A stretch of DNA of 64,000 nucleotides, taken from positions 124,001-188,000 of the forward strand of contig JAHQIY010000003.1 in the NCBI GenBank assembly GCA_019054805.1, given 5' to 3'. A program made the translations under genes and the position numbers. Positions 34,778 to 44,863 of the stretch are shown piece after piece. Origin of the DNA: Brachionus manjavacas (lineage: Eukaryota; Rotifera; Eurotatoria; Ploima; Brachionidae). Positions within the stretch are counted from its first letter, which is position 1; every line of letters starts with the position of its first letter. The notes under the pieces are model-generated. The model was not told the origin of the DNA and searched no databases. It saw only the letters and a program-made list of their open reading frames with translations.

Positions 34778-35332
34778 CTATTAGATAAGATTTAAACCCC
34801 TAATTTAAAAAAAATTATATTAATTAATAAAAAAAATTTATTCAAAAAATATTTAACATTCTTGAAAATTGTGTTTCATAACTTAATAAATTTCCTCAAA
34901 CCTCAATTTACTTTATTAATGAATACAATTCTTATTTTTTCTTAATTGAAACCATAAAAAACGTTTACTATTATTTTTTTATTTTAATAATTTTAATAAA
35001 CAAAAAATTATTATTTTTATTAAATAGTAGCAAGCTTTAACATTTAATTACTGTGATTTTACGATCCGCATAGTTTTTCCGATCCTTTTGATTTAAATTT
35101 AATTTATCTATTTATTTGATTTGATTGAAAAAAAATTGTCAATAATGATGATTTTTTAAATTCAATGCCAAATGCTTAAAAAAAAAGGACAAATTGTAAA
35201 ATGTAAAAAAATTGATTCAATTTACGTAAAAAAATAAAGAATAAAAGTAATGAATAGATTGAAAAATAATTTTTTGGTATTTTGTAAATTTTTTTTTGAC
35301 TATATATTTATTTATTAGTATAATAAATATTT
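34778..35332. other. AT-rich region 3' of NCKX
   Basis: No gene, RNA or element seen; A/T-rich with several AATAAA-like strings, any of which could serve the exchanger mRNA. Confidence 0.45.
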
Positions 35333-35548
35333 TGGTCAGTATTTTTTTAATAATTTGGGCAATGTGAACTATTAGTCCAAAAATTACAGTACAAAAAGTG
35401 AAAACGCTATAATTTTTTTTCTATTTGAGAAAAAATGGTTAAGTAAACAGTAGAATATTGTACAAATTTTTTACACGCCAATACAAAGCTCTGCAAAAAC
35501 TCTGCATTTTTCTGTAAAATGCACACCATCAAAAAATATATGATTAAT
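35333..35548. repeat. Left arm of palindromic repeat hosting element A
   Basis: Read in reverse, this arm (TGCAGAGTTTTTGCAGAGCT, AATTTGTACAATATT, TCTCAAATAGAAAAAAA, TTTTTGTACTGTAATTTTT) matches the right flank of element A at 42,045-42,250 with scattered mismatches. The LTR element therefore landed near the centre of a pre-existing foldback of about 200-bp arms. Confidence 0.7.
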
Positions 35549-35553
35549 ATATG

Positions 35554-35804
35554 TGTTGTGGTTTCATACACAACTTCACAAAAAGAGTAATATTCACTAG
35601 TCCCTCACGCAAGTAAAGGTCTAGAAAATATTACACTATAAATGCAGCCCATTATATTTTTTTATCAAAAAAAAACCACCACTCTTTTCTATAACCACGT
35701 TTCGTTTAATAAACTAGGCCTGAAGGCCCAACAACAAACAATTCTTTTAATTAAAGAACCCCTAAACCTTAGGTAGAAAATAAACACGAGGTAAAACCTC
35801 AACA
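35554..35804 (+). repeat. 5' LTR of element A
   Basis: Starts TGTTGTGGTTTC, ends AACCTCAACA. Differs from the 3' LTR at a few sites (for example AAGTAAAGG against AAGTGAAGG, TGCAGCCC against TGCAACCC). Confidence 0.92.
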
Positions 35805-35805
35805 T

Positions 35806-35816
35806 TGGCGTCCCTA
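35806..35816 (+). other. Primer-binding site, tRNA-Asn
   Basis: TGGCGTCCCTA begins one base after the LTR; its first ten bases are complementary to the 3' end of tRNA-Asn including CCA. Confidence 0.7.
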
Positions 35817-35839
35817 GTAAACAAATTAAGAATTCAAAA

Positions 35840-36724
35840 ATGTTGTTGTGTACTAACAAACTGTTGCAAATATTAGTTACAATTAGTGTAATGTCTCCAA
35901 ACGTAAATGCACACATTTTCGGTTTTGAAGAGCCATCAAAATGGGAGATTATAAGCAAACTCATAATGGAAGGTGCATTGTTTGTCCGAGATATTTCGTT
36001 TCAATTCGTCAAATGGATGATTTACAAACGAACAATGGAAACACTTGTAACAACCTTATTAATAGTTATAAAGATACTGATTCGATATCAGTTAAAGGCA
36101 GGGAGGCACTCCACGCAGAAATCGAGTTCAGCATCGACCACCAATGTTAATTTGTATAACACATTACAATTGGACGCCCAAGATCATTTACAACCAAACA
36201 ACGGAGGAATTATATATCCGAATCTAGTTCAAATAAACAAAATTCATGTTTTAAACGAAACAATGAATCTATCAAACTGGATTGCAATGTTAGAATTTTG
36301 TCTAAAAGATAGACATAAGAAAGATTGGGTTGGTACTGCTATAACATATATTGATTCAAACATTATGTCAAAAATAAAAGATCTTCAGAGCCTAATCAAA
36401 GACGAGAATGGTTTCGAACGCTTAAAAAACGAGTTAAAACATATATTGGATAACCAAACAAAGTCAGAAATTAATTCAGACAACTTAAGCGACTTCAAAA
36501 TTTTTTTCGAAATTAAACAAAAAATTAATCAAACCCTAGAACAATATGCAGAATATTTAAAAATGACGATTGAATAATTGTTCCCACAAGTTGAATTTGA
36601 AAAACTGGAAAAAATTATCAAACGAAAGTATGTCGAAGGACTTTTCAACAAAAGACTATAAGAAAAATGTAGAGAAAAACTTTCTAGAACAAATCGAAAC
36701 AACGAACAGTTTAGTTTCAAACAA
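35840..36724 (+). pseudogene. Element A gag
   Basis: ATG at 35,840 just after the primer site; open for 245 codons to TAA at 36,575. The same frame continues with capsid-like sequence past a second TAA (36,659-36,661) into pol. The N-terminus is unusually hydrophobic (MLLCTNKLLQILVTISVM). A capsid-like block lies mid-way (MNLSNWIAMLEFCLKDRHKK). No CCHC zinc knuckle is present here or before the protease; instead the segment ahead of protease is Asn/Arg/Tyr-rich. Both stops could be single-base changes of Gln codons. Confidence 0.75.
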
Positions 36725-37951
36725 TTGGTAGAATATTCGATAAACAAATTCAATGGATATGGTATTGGTATCGAGTCGGAGTCAGACATTGGCAATCAAA
36801 CCGCAGTGAGAATGAGGACAAACAATCAAAATCCAAGTCAAACGAATTTTTCTAACTTAAACAATCGGTATTATAGACGCGACAGTCAACCGTATTACCA
36901 TAAATACAACACGAGATACCAAGAAAAAATAAAACTAGCAACTGAAGCAAACGCAGCCGATTTACGACTGAAAAATGATAGAATAATCGGTAATGCAATT
37001 TTCAACAAAACTTTGGTTAGTTATTTATTCGACACTGGAGCAGATAAAACGATTATCAATCACAAACTGTATCAAAAAATCAAACGGGAGGATTCAAGCA
37101 CTAAACTCGTCGAATTCAAAGGATACAAATTGAAATCGTGTAGCTCTGAGTTGAAAATCTATGGTCAAATAAATTTAAACAATTGTCAAGTAACTGCAAA
37201 CCAAAACGAAACTTTAAAAAATGTCTCAATTTTGGTGACAAACCACAATTCAGTGCATGATTGTCTTCTTGGGAGAGATATTTTAAACCGAGTAAATATT
37301 CCACTTCTAAACACAAGAGTTATTAAAACGAAAGTTGACGAATTTAGCAAGTTGATAAAACAACAATTTCATAACAATTCAGAAATAAATTATGCTAAGG
37401 ACATTAACAAAGAAAGTGGTCATAAAAATTTTAAGCAAGGATTTACAAACAAACGGGTTAATCCAAAGATTAAAATAAATAGAAATGATAATAAAGATTT
37501 AAAAAATCGATTTGAAAAATTATTCGTGCGTAACAAACAAAAACAATCGGTTGATGAATTCCGAACCAATGAATCAAGCAAAGGGCAAAAAACCAATACA
37601 ATTCTAGAAATAACTGATAAAAAAGTTAGGTTCGAAAATCCAGTGTCTACTAGTGATGATGTTAAGAAGGTCCGTCAAGAAATTCTGAATCAATTAAAAA
37701 CAATTTCGGCCCAGTCAGTAATCGATTTAACACCGAGCGAAAACAAAAATTTTGCTTTCAAAATTGAACTGTCAAACAGAGACCAAGAACCCACTACTAC
37801 AAAATGTAGACCATTACCTTACAATGTAAAGGATAAAGTTAAACAAGAACTAGACAAACAATTGAAAGCTGAAATAATTCGAAAAAAAGTAAAAGTGAAT
37901 GGTGCTCTGCTCTTAGAGTTGTTGACAAACCTGACGGTTCAATCCGGCTAA
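36725..37951 (+). pseudogene. Element A pol: protease and RT N-terminus
   Basis: In frame with gag. The aspartic protease shows SYLFDTGADKTIINHKLYQK (active-site DTGA) and, about 75 residues later, CLLGRDIL. A Lys/Asn-rich linker follows, then the RT entry block TTKCRPLPYNVKDKVKQELD. A length change in an A run near 37,885 shifts the frame, so the RT continues in another frame from 37,969. Confidence 0.82.
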
Positions 37952-38964
37952 CAATAGATTATAAACCATTGAATAAGGTCATTAGAGATGACAGTTACCC
38001 GCTACCATCTATTCAAGACCTATACAACAAACTGTCTGGTGCTGATACATTCACTAAAATTGACATGAAGTCAGCATATCATCAAATACCTGTCCACGAG
38101 GATTCGATAAAATACACCGCCTTTATATGTGAATTCGGTTTGTATGAATATTTATCGATGCCTATGGGTATAAAAACCGCACCATCCTGGTTTCAGAGAT
38201 TCATCGAAATGGCTTTAGATAAATTTATTATACAAGATTCGATGCGTGTCTATTTGGATGATCTGATTATTTTTTCAAACTGTCAAACTCTTGGCTTCAA
38301 CTCTCACAAACAAATAGTATTAGAGATAATAGATACTTTACGCAAACGAAACTTGAAAATTTCATTCGAAAAATGTGTACAACTGCTTGGAAACGTAATT
38401 TCTAAGAATCAAATCAAACCAAACCCAGAAAGAGCAAGTTGTTTAATGAAAAAAAACAAACCAAAAAACGTCCAAGAGCTACAATGTTGGCTAGGTATTT
38501 CAAATCAGTATAGAAAATTTATTGAAAATTATGCGGAAGTTGCAAAACCTTTATATGATTTAATGGATTTAAAAAACGTTCCAGACAACTGTCGTAAGCG
38601 AAACGGAGCTGTTAATGGGAGAAAAGTTCTTTTAACAAAGTTCGTTTGAGCTTGGAATGACTCAGCTCAAACAAATTTTGAAAACTTAAAACAAACGTTG
38701 TGTAGCAAATTAGTGTTGGCGTTACCCGATTTCAACAAACCGTTCTATGTATCGACTGATGCAAGTGAATATGGCTATGGTGCTGTATTGGAGCAGCAAC
38801 AAGATGGTGGTAGTGCCCGACCGATCGCATATTTTTCAAAGAATTATACGTCGGCCCAAAGAAATATTTCCACCAAAATCTATTTGGTAAACCATTTCTC
38901 ATCAAAACAGACCACCTACCACTCACTTGGATACAAACAAAGAAAAACACTCACGCAAGATTAG
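37880..38964 (+). pseudogene. Element A reverse transcriptase and RNase H
   Basis: RT blocks in order: YPLPSIQDLYNKLSGADTFT, KIDMKSAYHQIPVHEDSIKY, YEYLSMPMGIKTAPSWFQRF and the active site VYLDDLIIFSN, then LGNVISKNQIKPNP and a connection domain. An in-frame TGA (38,647-38,649) separates it from RNase H, which begins FYVSTDASEYGYGAVLEQQQ with the catalytic Asp. A deletion then removes the usual E-L-A-I-V block: STKI runs directly into the YLFGKPF-type segment in a shifted frame. Non-functional as it stands. Confidence 0.85.
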
Positions 38965-39011
38965 AACGCTGGTTATTACGGCTGAGTATTTACGATTCCG
39001 AAAAACTTCAT

Positions 39012-40762
39012 GTGCCTGGTAAAGAAAACATTGTGGCAGACAATTTATCAAGATTGCCAGATGAAAACGAAGTAAACACTGATCAATACGCTGATTATTT
39101 TCACACACTTGTTGCCGAAATTTTCGAAGAAAAAAGTGATGCTCACGTCACTCTAGTAAATAAAAAATCAATTGAAATTAACGAGATTACAGACTCGATC
39201 GAAACAATTTCATCTATTGATGAACAAACGCAAGATGCCGACATTGTGTGGATTTTAAATTTAATTAAACAAAATCCAGATACAAAATCAGAAGTAAAAA
39301 TATTCGAAAATACAATGCAGAGACTTTTTTATTGAGAATATGGCAATTTACGTCTAGTAGAAAATGTATTGTATCGTACGGTTAAGTGCAAAGATGAATC
39401 AAACGTTAACCAGTTTGTATTACCCAAACAAATTCAAGATAGAGTTATTAAACATATGCATGAAACAATTTATAATGGACATCTTGGGAGGAGAAAAACA
39501 ATCGAAAAAATTACAAGTCGATTTTATAGAACATATTTACAAACAGCTGTTAAAAAATAATACGTGAATGTGAAGTTTGTCAAAAAGTTAAAGGCACCAA
39601 ATCAAGCAGAAATGCTGAACTTATTTCCCTAAAACCATCATATGTAAACGAATTAATAACGACAGATTTTGCGGGCCCATTTAAAGAAACAAGACGAGGT
39701 AATAAATATTTTCAAATTATCATTGACCATTGTTCAAAAGTAGCAAAATTTTGTCCAACGAAAAACACTCAAGCTGAAACAGCTGCAGACAATGTAGTTG
39801 ACAAATGGTGCTGTACCTTTGGTATTCCAGATGGCATTCTCTCCGATCAAGGAACACAATTTCAATCTAAACTGTTAGATTTAGTCTACGATCATCTTGA
39901 TATTAAACGTCTTAAAACAACACCCTATCACCCACAATGTGACGGTCAAAGCGAGGTGACTGTTAAACTCCTAAAAAACATGATCAAATGTTACATAGAT
40001 GGAGACCAAGAAAATTGGGATTTAAACTTTGAAAAATATGCTGTTGCATATAATTCATCTGTGCATAGTACAACAAATCAAACACCGTTTACAATGATGT
40101 TTGGTAGAGAACCTCGTATACCAATTGATGTTCTAATTCCAAACTTAAATGAATTAAATCGAAAACAAATACTCGAAAGTCAAACAATAAAATCAAACAA
40201 ATTTGGCGAAGTAGAAATTTTAGCTGACTATGAGCCAAATCCAAAAGATATACCAGAAAATGCTAAAATTTACATAAACAATTTAAAGAATACCTTACTA
40301 ACGTCATTACAAATCGCTCTCAAAAATCGTGATATAAACATGCATAAAGCAAAGTGGAATCACGATAGAAAAATTAAAAAATTTAATTACAAAATTGGCG
40401 ACCTTGTTTTAGCAGACCATCCTAAACTCAAAAAAGGATTATCGCAAGGTATTGCACGGAAGTATTATGGTCCATTCGAAATTGTCGGAGTAAACCCGAA
40501 TGGTGTTGATTATTTCATTAAACTTGCTGGATCAAAACGAGCAAAAGTCAAACAAATTCATAAAACAAGATTAAAAATATATTATTATAACAAACCAGAT
40601 TTTGGCCAGCTGAAAAATGAAAAAGATGAAATAAATAATTCAAACACAAATAAAATACAAACGGTTCAAAAATTGCAACATTTATTTAACAAGCAATATG
40701 TTTCAAAAAGAATAAAATTTGATAATTTTCAAACTAAATTCATTTCATGTAAAAGAGTCTAA
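39012..40762 (+). pseudogene. Element A integrase
   Basis: An HHCC finger (HETIYNGHLGRRKT...CEVCQKVKG) is split by a frameshift in an A run at about 39,555. The catalytic core has TTDFAGPF, SDQGTQFQ and GQSEVTV with exactly 35 residues between the second Asp and the Glu (DD35E). The C-terminus has a GPF-type module (RKYYGPFEIVGVNPNGVDYF) and no chromodomain. An in-frame TGA lies at 39,333. The last 268 codons (39,956-40,762) are open. It inserts the cDNA into host DNA. Confidence 0.85.
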
Positions 40763-40810
40763 TAAACCTAAAAATTTTTTTTCAAAAAACAGACAATCAA
40801 AGAAGCAAAA

Positions 40811-41568
40811 ATGTTGGGAAACGACGCCGATTTCGATCTGTACCTACAAAATGTGAGCAAAAATGCCGATCCGGTCCAAACATCGATCGATTTGTACCAC
40901 GAAATAAATAAATTCCTCCAAAATATTGGTGGTAGTCAACGATACGGCGAAATTAGCTACGTGATCATGCCACGAAACAAAAATCCAAACAGGTCGGATT
41001 ACATAGCCTTCGTGTCTTTTGAAAGAACAGTAGTCCACGAAGAAGTCGCCAAAGTCCTCAAAAATTTCCGCTTTAACAATGTGAAGATTTCGATACGAGT
41101 CAATGACAAACCAACGTCCAACGCCCAACGTCCAACGTCAAGAGAACAAAATCAAATTTAAAACAGAGCTAGACGGGCGTTCAAAGATCAAGAGGGACTC
41201 AGCAAATAAACGCAAACGAGTCGACTCTTTACCTAGAGAAGTTGAATCTCGTCCAAAATCTTCCAAAACAGTGGAAGCAAACGTGGAGGAATCTTGTGAC
41301 TCTTTCGAAAGCGTCGTCCTCATCAAGGAGGAGTCAAGTGAGGAAACACAAACGTCCACAAATGAACAAACGATAGTGAAGCTTACTCAAGCTGTGGAAA
41401 ACCTCAGACAAGAACTATTTGAGACAAGAAAAAGAGAACGGCATCCAGTCGGCATTAAAACAAGTGAAGATCGAAACACTGGAAGGGTCGAGACAAACAC
41501 TTCTTAGAGAGAGGGAAGAGGCAGCTGAGTTAGCAAGCAAATTACAAGCTCTGTATAACAAAAGGTAA
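40811..41568 (+). CDS. Element A extra 3' ORF: RRM-like, basic and coiled-coil protein
   Basis: Starts at an ATG 49 bp after integrase, just behind a TTTTTTTTCAAAAAACAG acceptor-like sequence, so a spliced subgenomic mRNA is plausible. The first part (40,811-41,161) resembles an RRM fold: YGEISYVIMPRNKN, then SDYIAFVSFERTV (RNP1-like aromatic spacing), then FNNVKISIRVND. A second frame (41,103-41,507) is Lys/Arg-rich (KIKRDSANKRKRVD) and starts a coiled coil. A third frame (to TAA at 41,566) continues the heptads (REREEAAELASKLQALYNKR). I read it as one gene with two frameshifts. Since Gag lacks a zinc knuckle, this could supply RNA binding. It is not Env-like: no signal peptide, no membrane segment, no cysteines. 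Confidence 0.6.
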
Positions 41569-41788
41569 ACATCAAACGAAGGCCCACAAAAATAGTCAAT
41601 TTCACTTTCAAACTTTTGTACTAAAAACTAAACCACATTGTTAATTTTGTAAATTTTGTTTAAATTTAATTGCATCAAAACTTTAATTTTTTTGTTAAAA
41701 TTGTTAAATTTAATTAAACTTTAATTTTGTTAATTTTTCCAAAAACTTTACTAAAATCAGGTATCTAAATTCTTCTGGGGGGAAGGTA

Positions 41789-42039
41789 TGTTGTGGTTTC
41801 ATACACAACTTCACAAAAAGAGTAATATTCACTAGTCCCTCACGCAAGTGAAGGTCTAGAAAATATTACACTATAAATGCAACCCATTATATTTTTTTAT
41901 CAAAAAAAAACCACCACTCTATTCTATAACCACGTTTCGTTTAATAAACTAGGCCTGAAGGCCCAACAACAAACAATTCTTTTAATTAAAGAACCCCTAA
42001 ACCTTAGGTAGAAAATAAACACGAGGTAAAACCTCAACA
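41789..42039 (+). repeat. 3' LTR of element A
   Basis: Near-identical to 35,554-35,804; preceded by the purine-rich GGGGGGAAGG (polypurine tract) at about 41,777-41,786. Confidence 0.92.
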
Positions 42040-42044
42040 TATGC

Positions 42045-42250
42045 AATAAATTGCAGAATTTTTGCAGAGCTTGGTATTCGTTTCTAAAAAATTTGTACAA
42101 TATTGTACTGTTTACTTAACTATTTTTTCTCAAATAGAAAAAAATTATAGCGTTTTTACTTTTTGTACTGTAATTTTTGTACTAATATTTCACATTGCAA
42201 ATTATTTGATAAGTATTTTACTATTCGATCAGTATTTAATACATAATGCA
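42045..42250. repeat. Right arm of palindromic repeat hosting element A
   Basis: Inverted partner of 35,333-35,548; a shorter relative lies at 30,591-30,683. Confidence 0.7.
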
Positions 42251-42419
42251 AGGTAAAATTTAAATATTAAAAGTAAAATCTATTAATTTGTAATTCGAAA
42301 CAATTAATTTGAAACATTCTTTTTCTAAATTGAAACTTGAAACTTGAAAAAATTGAAACAATTACTAAAATTTAATTAGAATAAATTAAAATTCTCTCAA
42401 ATTATGTAAATAGACTAAA

Positions 42420-44505
42420 TTATCCAAGCGGTCACTGTGCCACCATTAAGAGGTCTTGGTCAGAGCCAACACAGCGACACTCAAAAGAATATTTCGGATT
42501 TTTTAAAATCGGTGCAAACGGTACTGGAAAGCTTAATTAATAAAGTAAAGACTTGGAGAATGAAAATGCTGAATTGAAAAAACTAAACGAAGACTTTAAA
42601 TAACAACTTAAAAGTAGAACGAGATCGAGTCCGGAAAAGTCTGGTATGAGATGGGATAATATCCTTAAAAAGGGAAACAAAGTGAAAAGTAGCCAAGAAG
42701 AGGTGATGTTATTTGAAAAATTTCTAGACGAGTCGAAAGTGCGCATGGAAAAAGAGAATAACATAATTATTAGCAGTGTACCACTGCAAGTTGATAGCGG
42801 TGAAGATATTATTCCGGACGTGGATTTGGTGTTGGATATTTTGAAGGAAATTGGAATTCAAAACCCAAAGGCAAAAATGCGAAAAGTACTTAAAAAAATT
42901 CATAGTTGACCAACATTAAACCACCTTCTATCCTTGATCTATGTGACAAAGATACAAAACTGCGATTATTTAAAAGTGCTAAGAGTTTAAAGGATATTGA
43001 GTCGTTTAACTAATGTTTCATTAATCCGGACTTGACAAGAAACGAACTTGAGATTGAGATTGAACTAAGGAAGAGAAGAAATTTAGAGAATAGTAAACTA
43101 GGACAAGGCGACGGGAGGCTTAAGTACGGTGAACTTCAGGACGAGACAAAATTTTACTGGGGTGTCAGGTTTGGTAAGCTCTGCCGTATCAACAAAGATA
43201 CTAAAAGAGCCTTACCATCTCAATAAAACAATGCAAACAAGTCGTGGCAAAAAAAGAAGCAAAAATTCTAGTCTCAAATGTCTATAAACCAGCACCACTT
43301 CGCTAGTAATTAAATGGTGCGATTTTATCTCATTGATTTACATCAAGGAATTTCCACATATTTTAATGGTGACTGAGATATGGTTGAATCAAAAGTTACA
43401 AATTACCAAATTACACGCTTTTCCACAAAGATGGAAGACAAGTTATCGGAGATGGGTTTGCAGTTTATATTAGAAATGACAAACAAGCTCTGGAAGTGGG
43501 TGAGGATGAGCTAGTATAGGTGGTTGGTGAACAAATTTGGTGTTATATCGTAACTGACATGGGCTCTTTACTTATAGGTTGTATTTACCGACCACCGTAC
43601 TCAAATTACGAGTTCTTGGACGAAATTAATAAAGCTTTAACATAGCAGTGTGTGATGTCTTAATTTTACTTTTTGACTTTTTACTTAATCATGTGATTTT
43701 TTAAAAGACTCTTTTTTTCAAAAATTTTTATACTATTTGTACATATTTACAGTTATACACATTTTTACATAGTTAAACTAAATACAAAGAATCGAATAAA
43801 TAAAAATCTTGGTTTTGGATATAAAAAAATAAAACAGTTATAAAACACACGCTCTTTAAATTAATCCCCATCTTTGGCTTAAACCAAAAGCCAATAATCA
43901 GATATCACACATAGCTATAGTTTTATCAAGAAAATTGGTGGACGAGAAAAAGTAAACGGGATTACTCATTGCCGGGGACTTTAATTTTCCGAAGATAAGA
44001 TGGAACAACATGCATGGATTGGTTGAAGGCAAGAGTAACGCTGCAGACCTTAGCAATAGGTTTATAAAGAAAAAATTGCATTCGGTACTCAGCTGGAATT
44101 ATTTGCTCAAGTGTAAGCCAAAGGTAAAATTTTAAAAAAAAATTGTAAATAACAAAGGTGACTCCGAATCTTTGGAAAAAAATGTTTGGACAATGATCAC
44201 TAAATTTGATGGCCTCGACTCAGACTCACTGTCAATTGCTTATTATCTTTATATCATGATAGTGTTTCAAAATTTATTCCAAAGGTTACTTTATCCTTTA
44301 AAAACATTTCTACTCGAACAAATCCCAATTGGTTCAACAAAAATATAAAAAAGTGGACTAATGGTTTATTGTTTCTCGTATATATTCAAAAAATCAAGCC
44401 ATCAAGTTACTATATAAAAAAATCTGTAGAAAAGTAAAAAAAAGGAAGAGAGAAATGCGAGGTTATGCTACAAGTTGAACATTATAAAAGGCTGTAAAAA
44501 CAATT
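42420..44505 (+). mobile_element. CR1/L2-like LINE, broken, ending at telomere tract
   Basis: ORF1 remnants with coiled coil and RRM-like CTD (42,540-43,226, including ENNIIISSVPLQV, NPDLTRNELE and FYWGVRFGKLCRI), then endonuclease pieces (VTEIWLN, FAVYIRND, GCIYRPPYSNYEFLDEIN, then after an LTR insertion AGDFNFPKIRWNN). Many stops and frameshifts. The sequence is cut off at 44,505, where telomeric repeats begin. Related to the LINE at 54.1-57.3 kb. Confidence 0.75.
43647..43911. mobile_element. Solo LTR
   Basis: 265 bp starting AGTGTGTGATGTC and ending GATATCACACA, flanked by TAGC on both sides (43,643-43,646; 43,912-43,915). Removing it and one TAGC rejoins the LINE endonuclease. The AGT-type start with a 4-bp duplication is known in some Gypsy LTRs. 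No coding region lies inside. Confidence 0.7.
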
Positions 44506-44530
44506 CTAACCCTAACCCTAACCCTAACCC
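44506..44530. repeat. Interstitial telomeric repeat, (CCCTAA)4
   Basis: Four units of the TTAGGG-type telomere repeat (C-strand on the plus strand), directly joined on the right to the 3' LTR of element B and on the left to a broken LINE. The orientation is that of a chromosome end whose interior lies to the right. Confidence 0.9.
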
Positions 44531-44699
44531 TTCATAAATCATAGTTGCAATGCGTGATTAAATAAGCTTAGCCAAAACTAAAGAACACTTTTGTTTTGTT
44601 TTTGCAATGTCAACATTTGAACAGTGCAAAGTACAGTTCTTAATTTCAAATTTTAAATTTCAAACATTATAAATATAATCTTAGTTTTGCACTGTTACA
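44531..44699 (-). repeat. 3' LTR of element B
   Basis: Matches 53,907-54,075. Its outer end abuts the telomeric tract with no spacer. Confidence 0.88.
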
Positions 44700-44863
44700 T
44701 TCCTCCGACCTTTAAGAAAACTTCCTAATATATAAATAAATCTAACTTAAATTTTAAACTAACTTAAAATAGAAAAATAACAAAATTAAATAGATATAAG
44801 TTTTTTCGAAACTAGATTCAAAATTTTAAATGAACTCAAAAAAATAATTTTTTTAAAAATTGT

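Larger units (their letters stand above)
35554..42039 (+). mobile_element. Element A: Ty3/Gypsy LTR retrotransposon
   Basis: 6.5 kb bounded by 251-bp LTRs (TGTTGTGGTT...CCTCAACA) with three differences that I see, and a 4-bp target duplication TATG (35,550-35,553; 42,040-42,043). A tRNA-Asn primer site follows the 5' LTR. Gene order is gag, protease, reverse transcriptase, RNase H, integrase, as in Gypsy, plus an extra ORF before the 3' LTR. The LTRs look young, yet pol carries several stops and frameshifts and a small RNase H deletion. Confidence 0.93.

Noticed and set aside
36575..39335. Alternative genetic code (TAA/TAG/TGA read as sense) in element A
   Set aside because: NCKX, the kinase exon and several retroelement ORFs end normally at TAA, and frameshifts occur alongside the stops.
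40811..41568. Extra ORF of element A as an env gene
   Set aside because: No signal peptide, membrane helix or cysteines; it is basic and coiled-coil instead.
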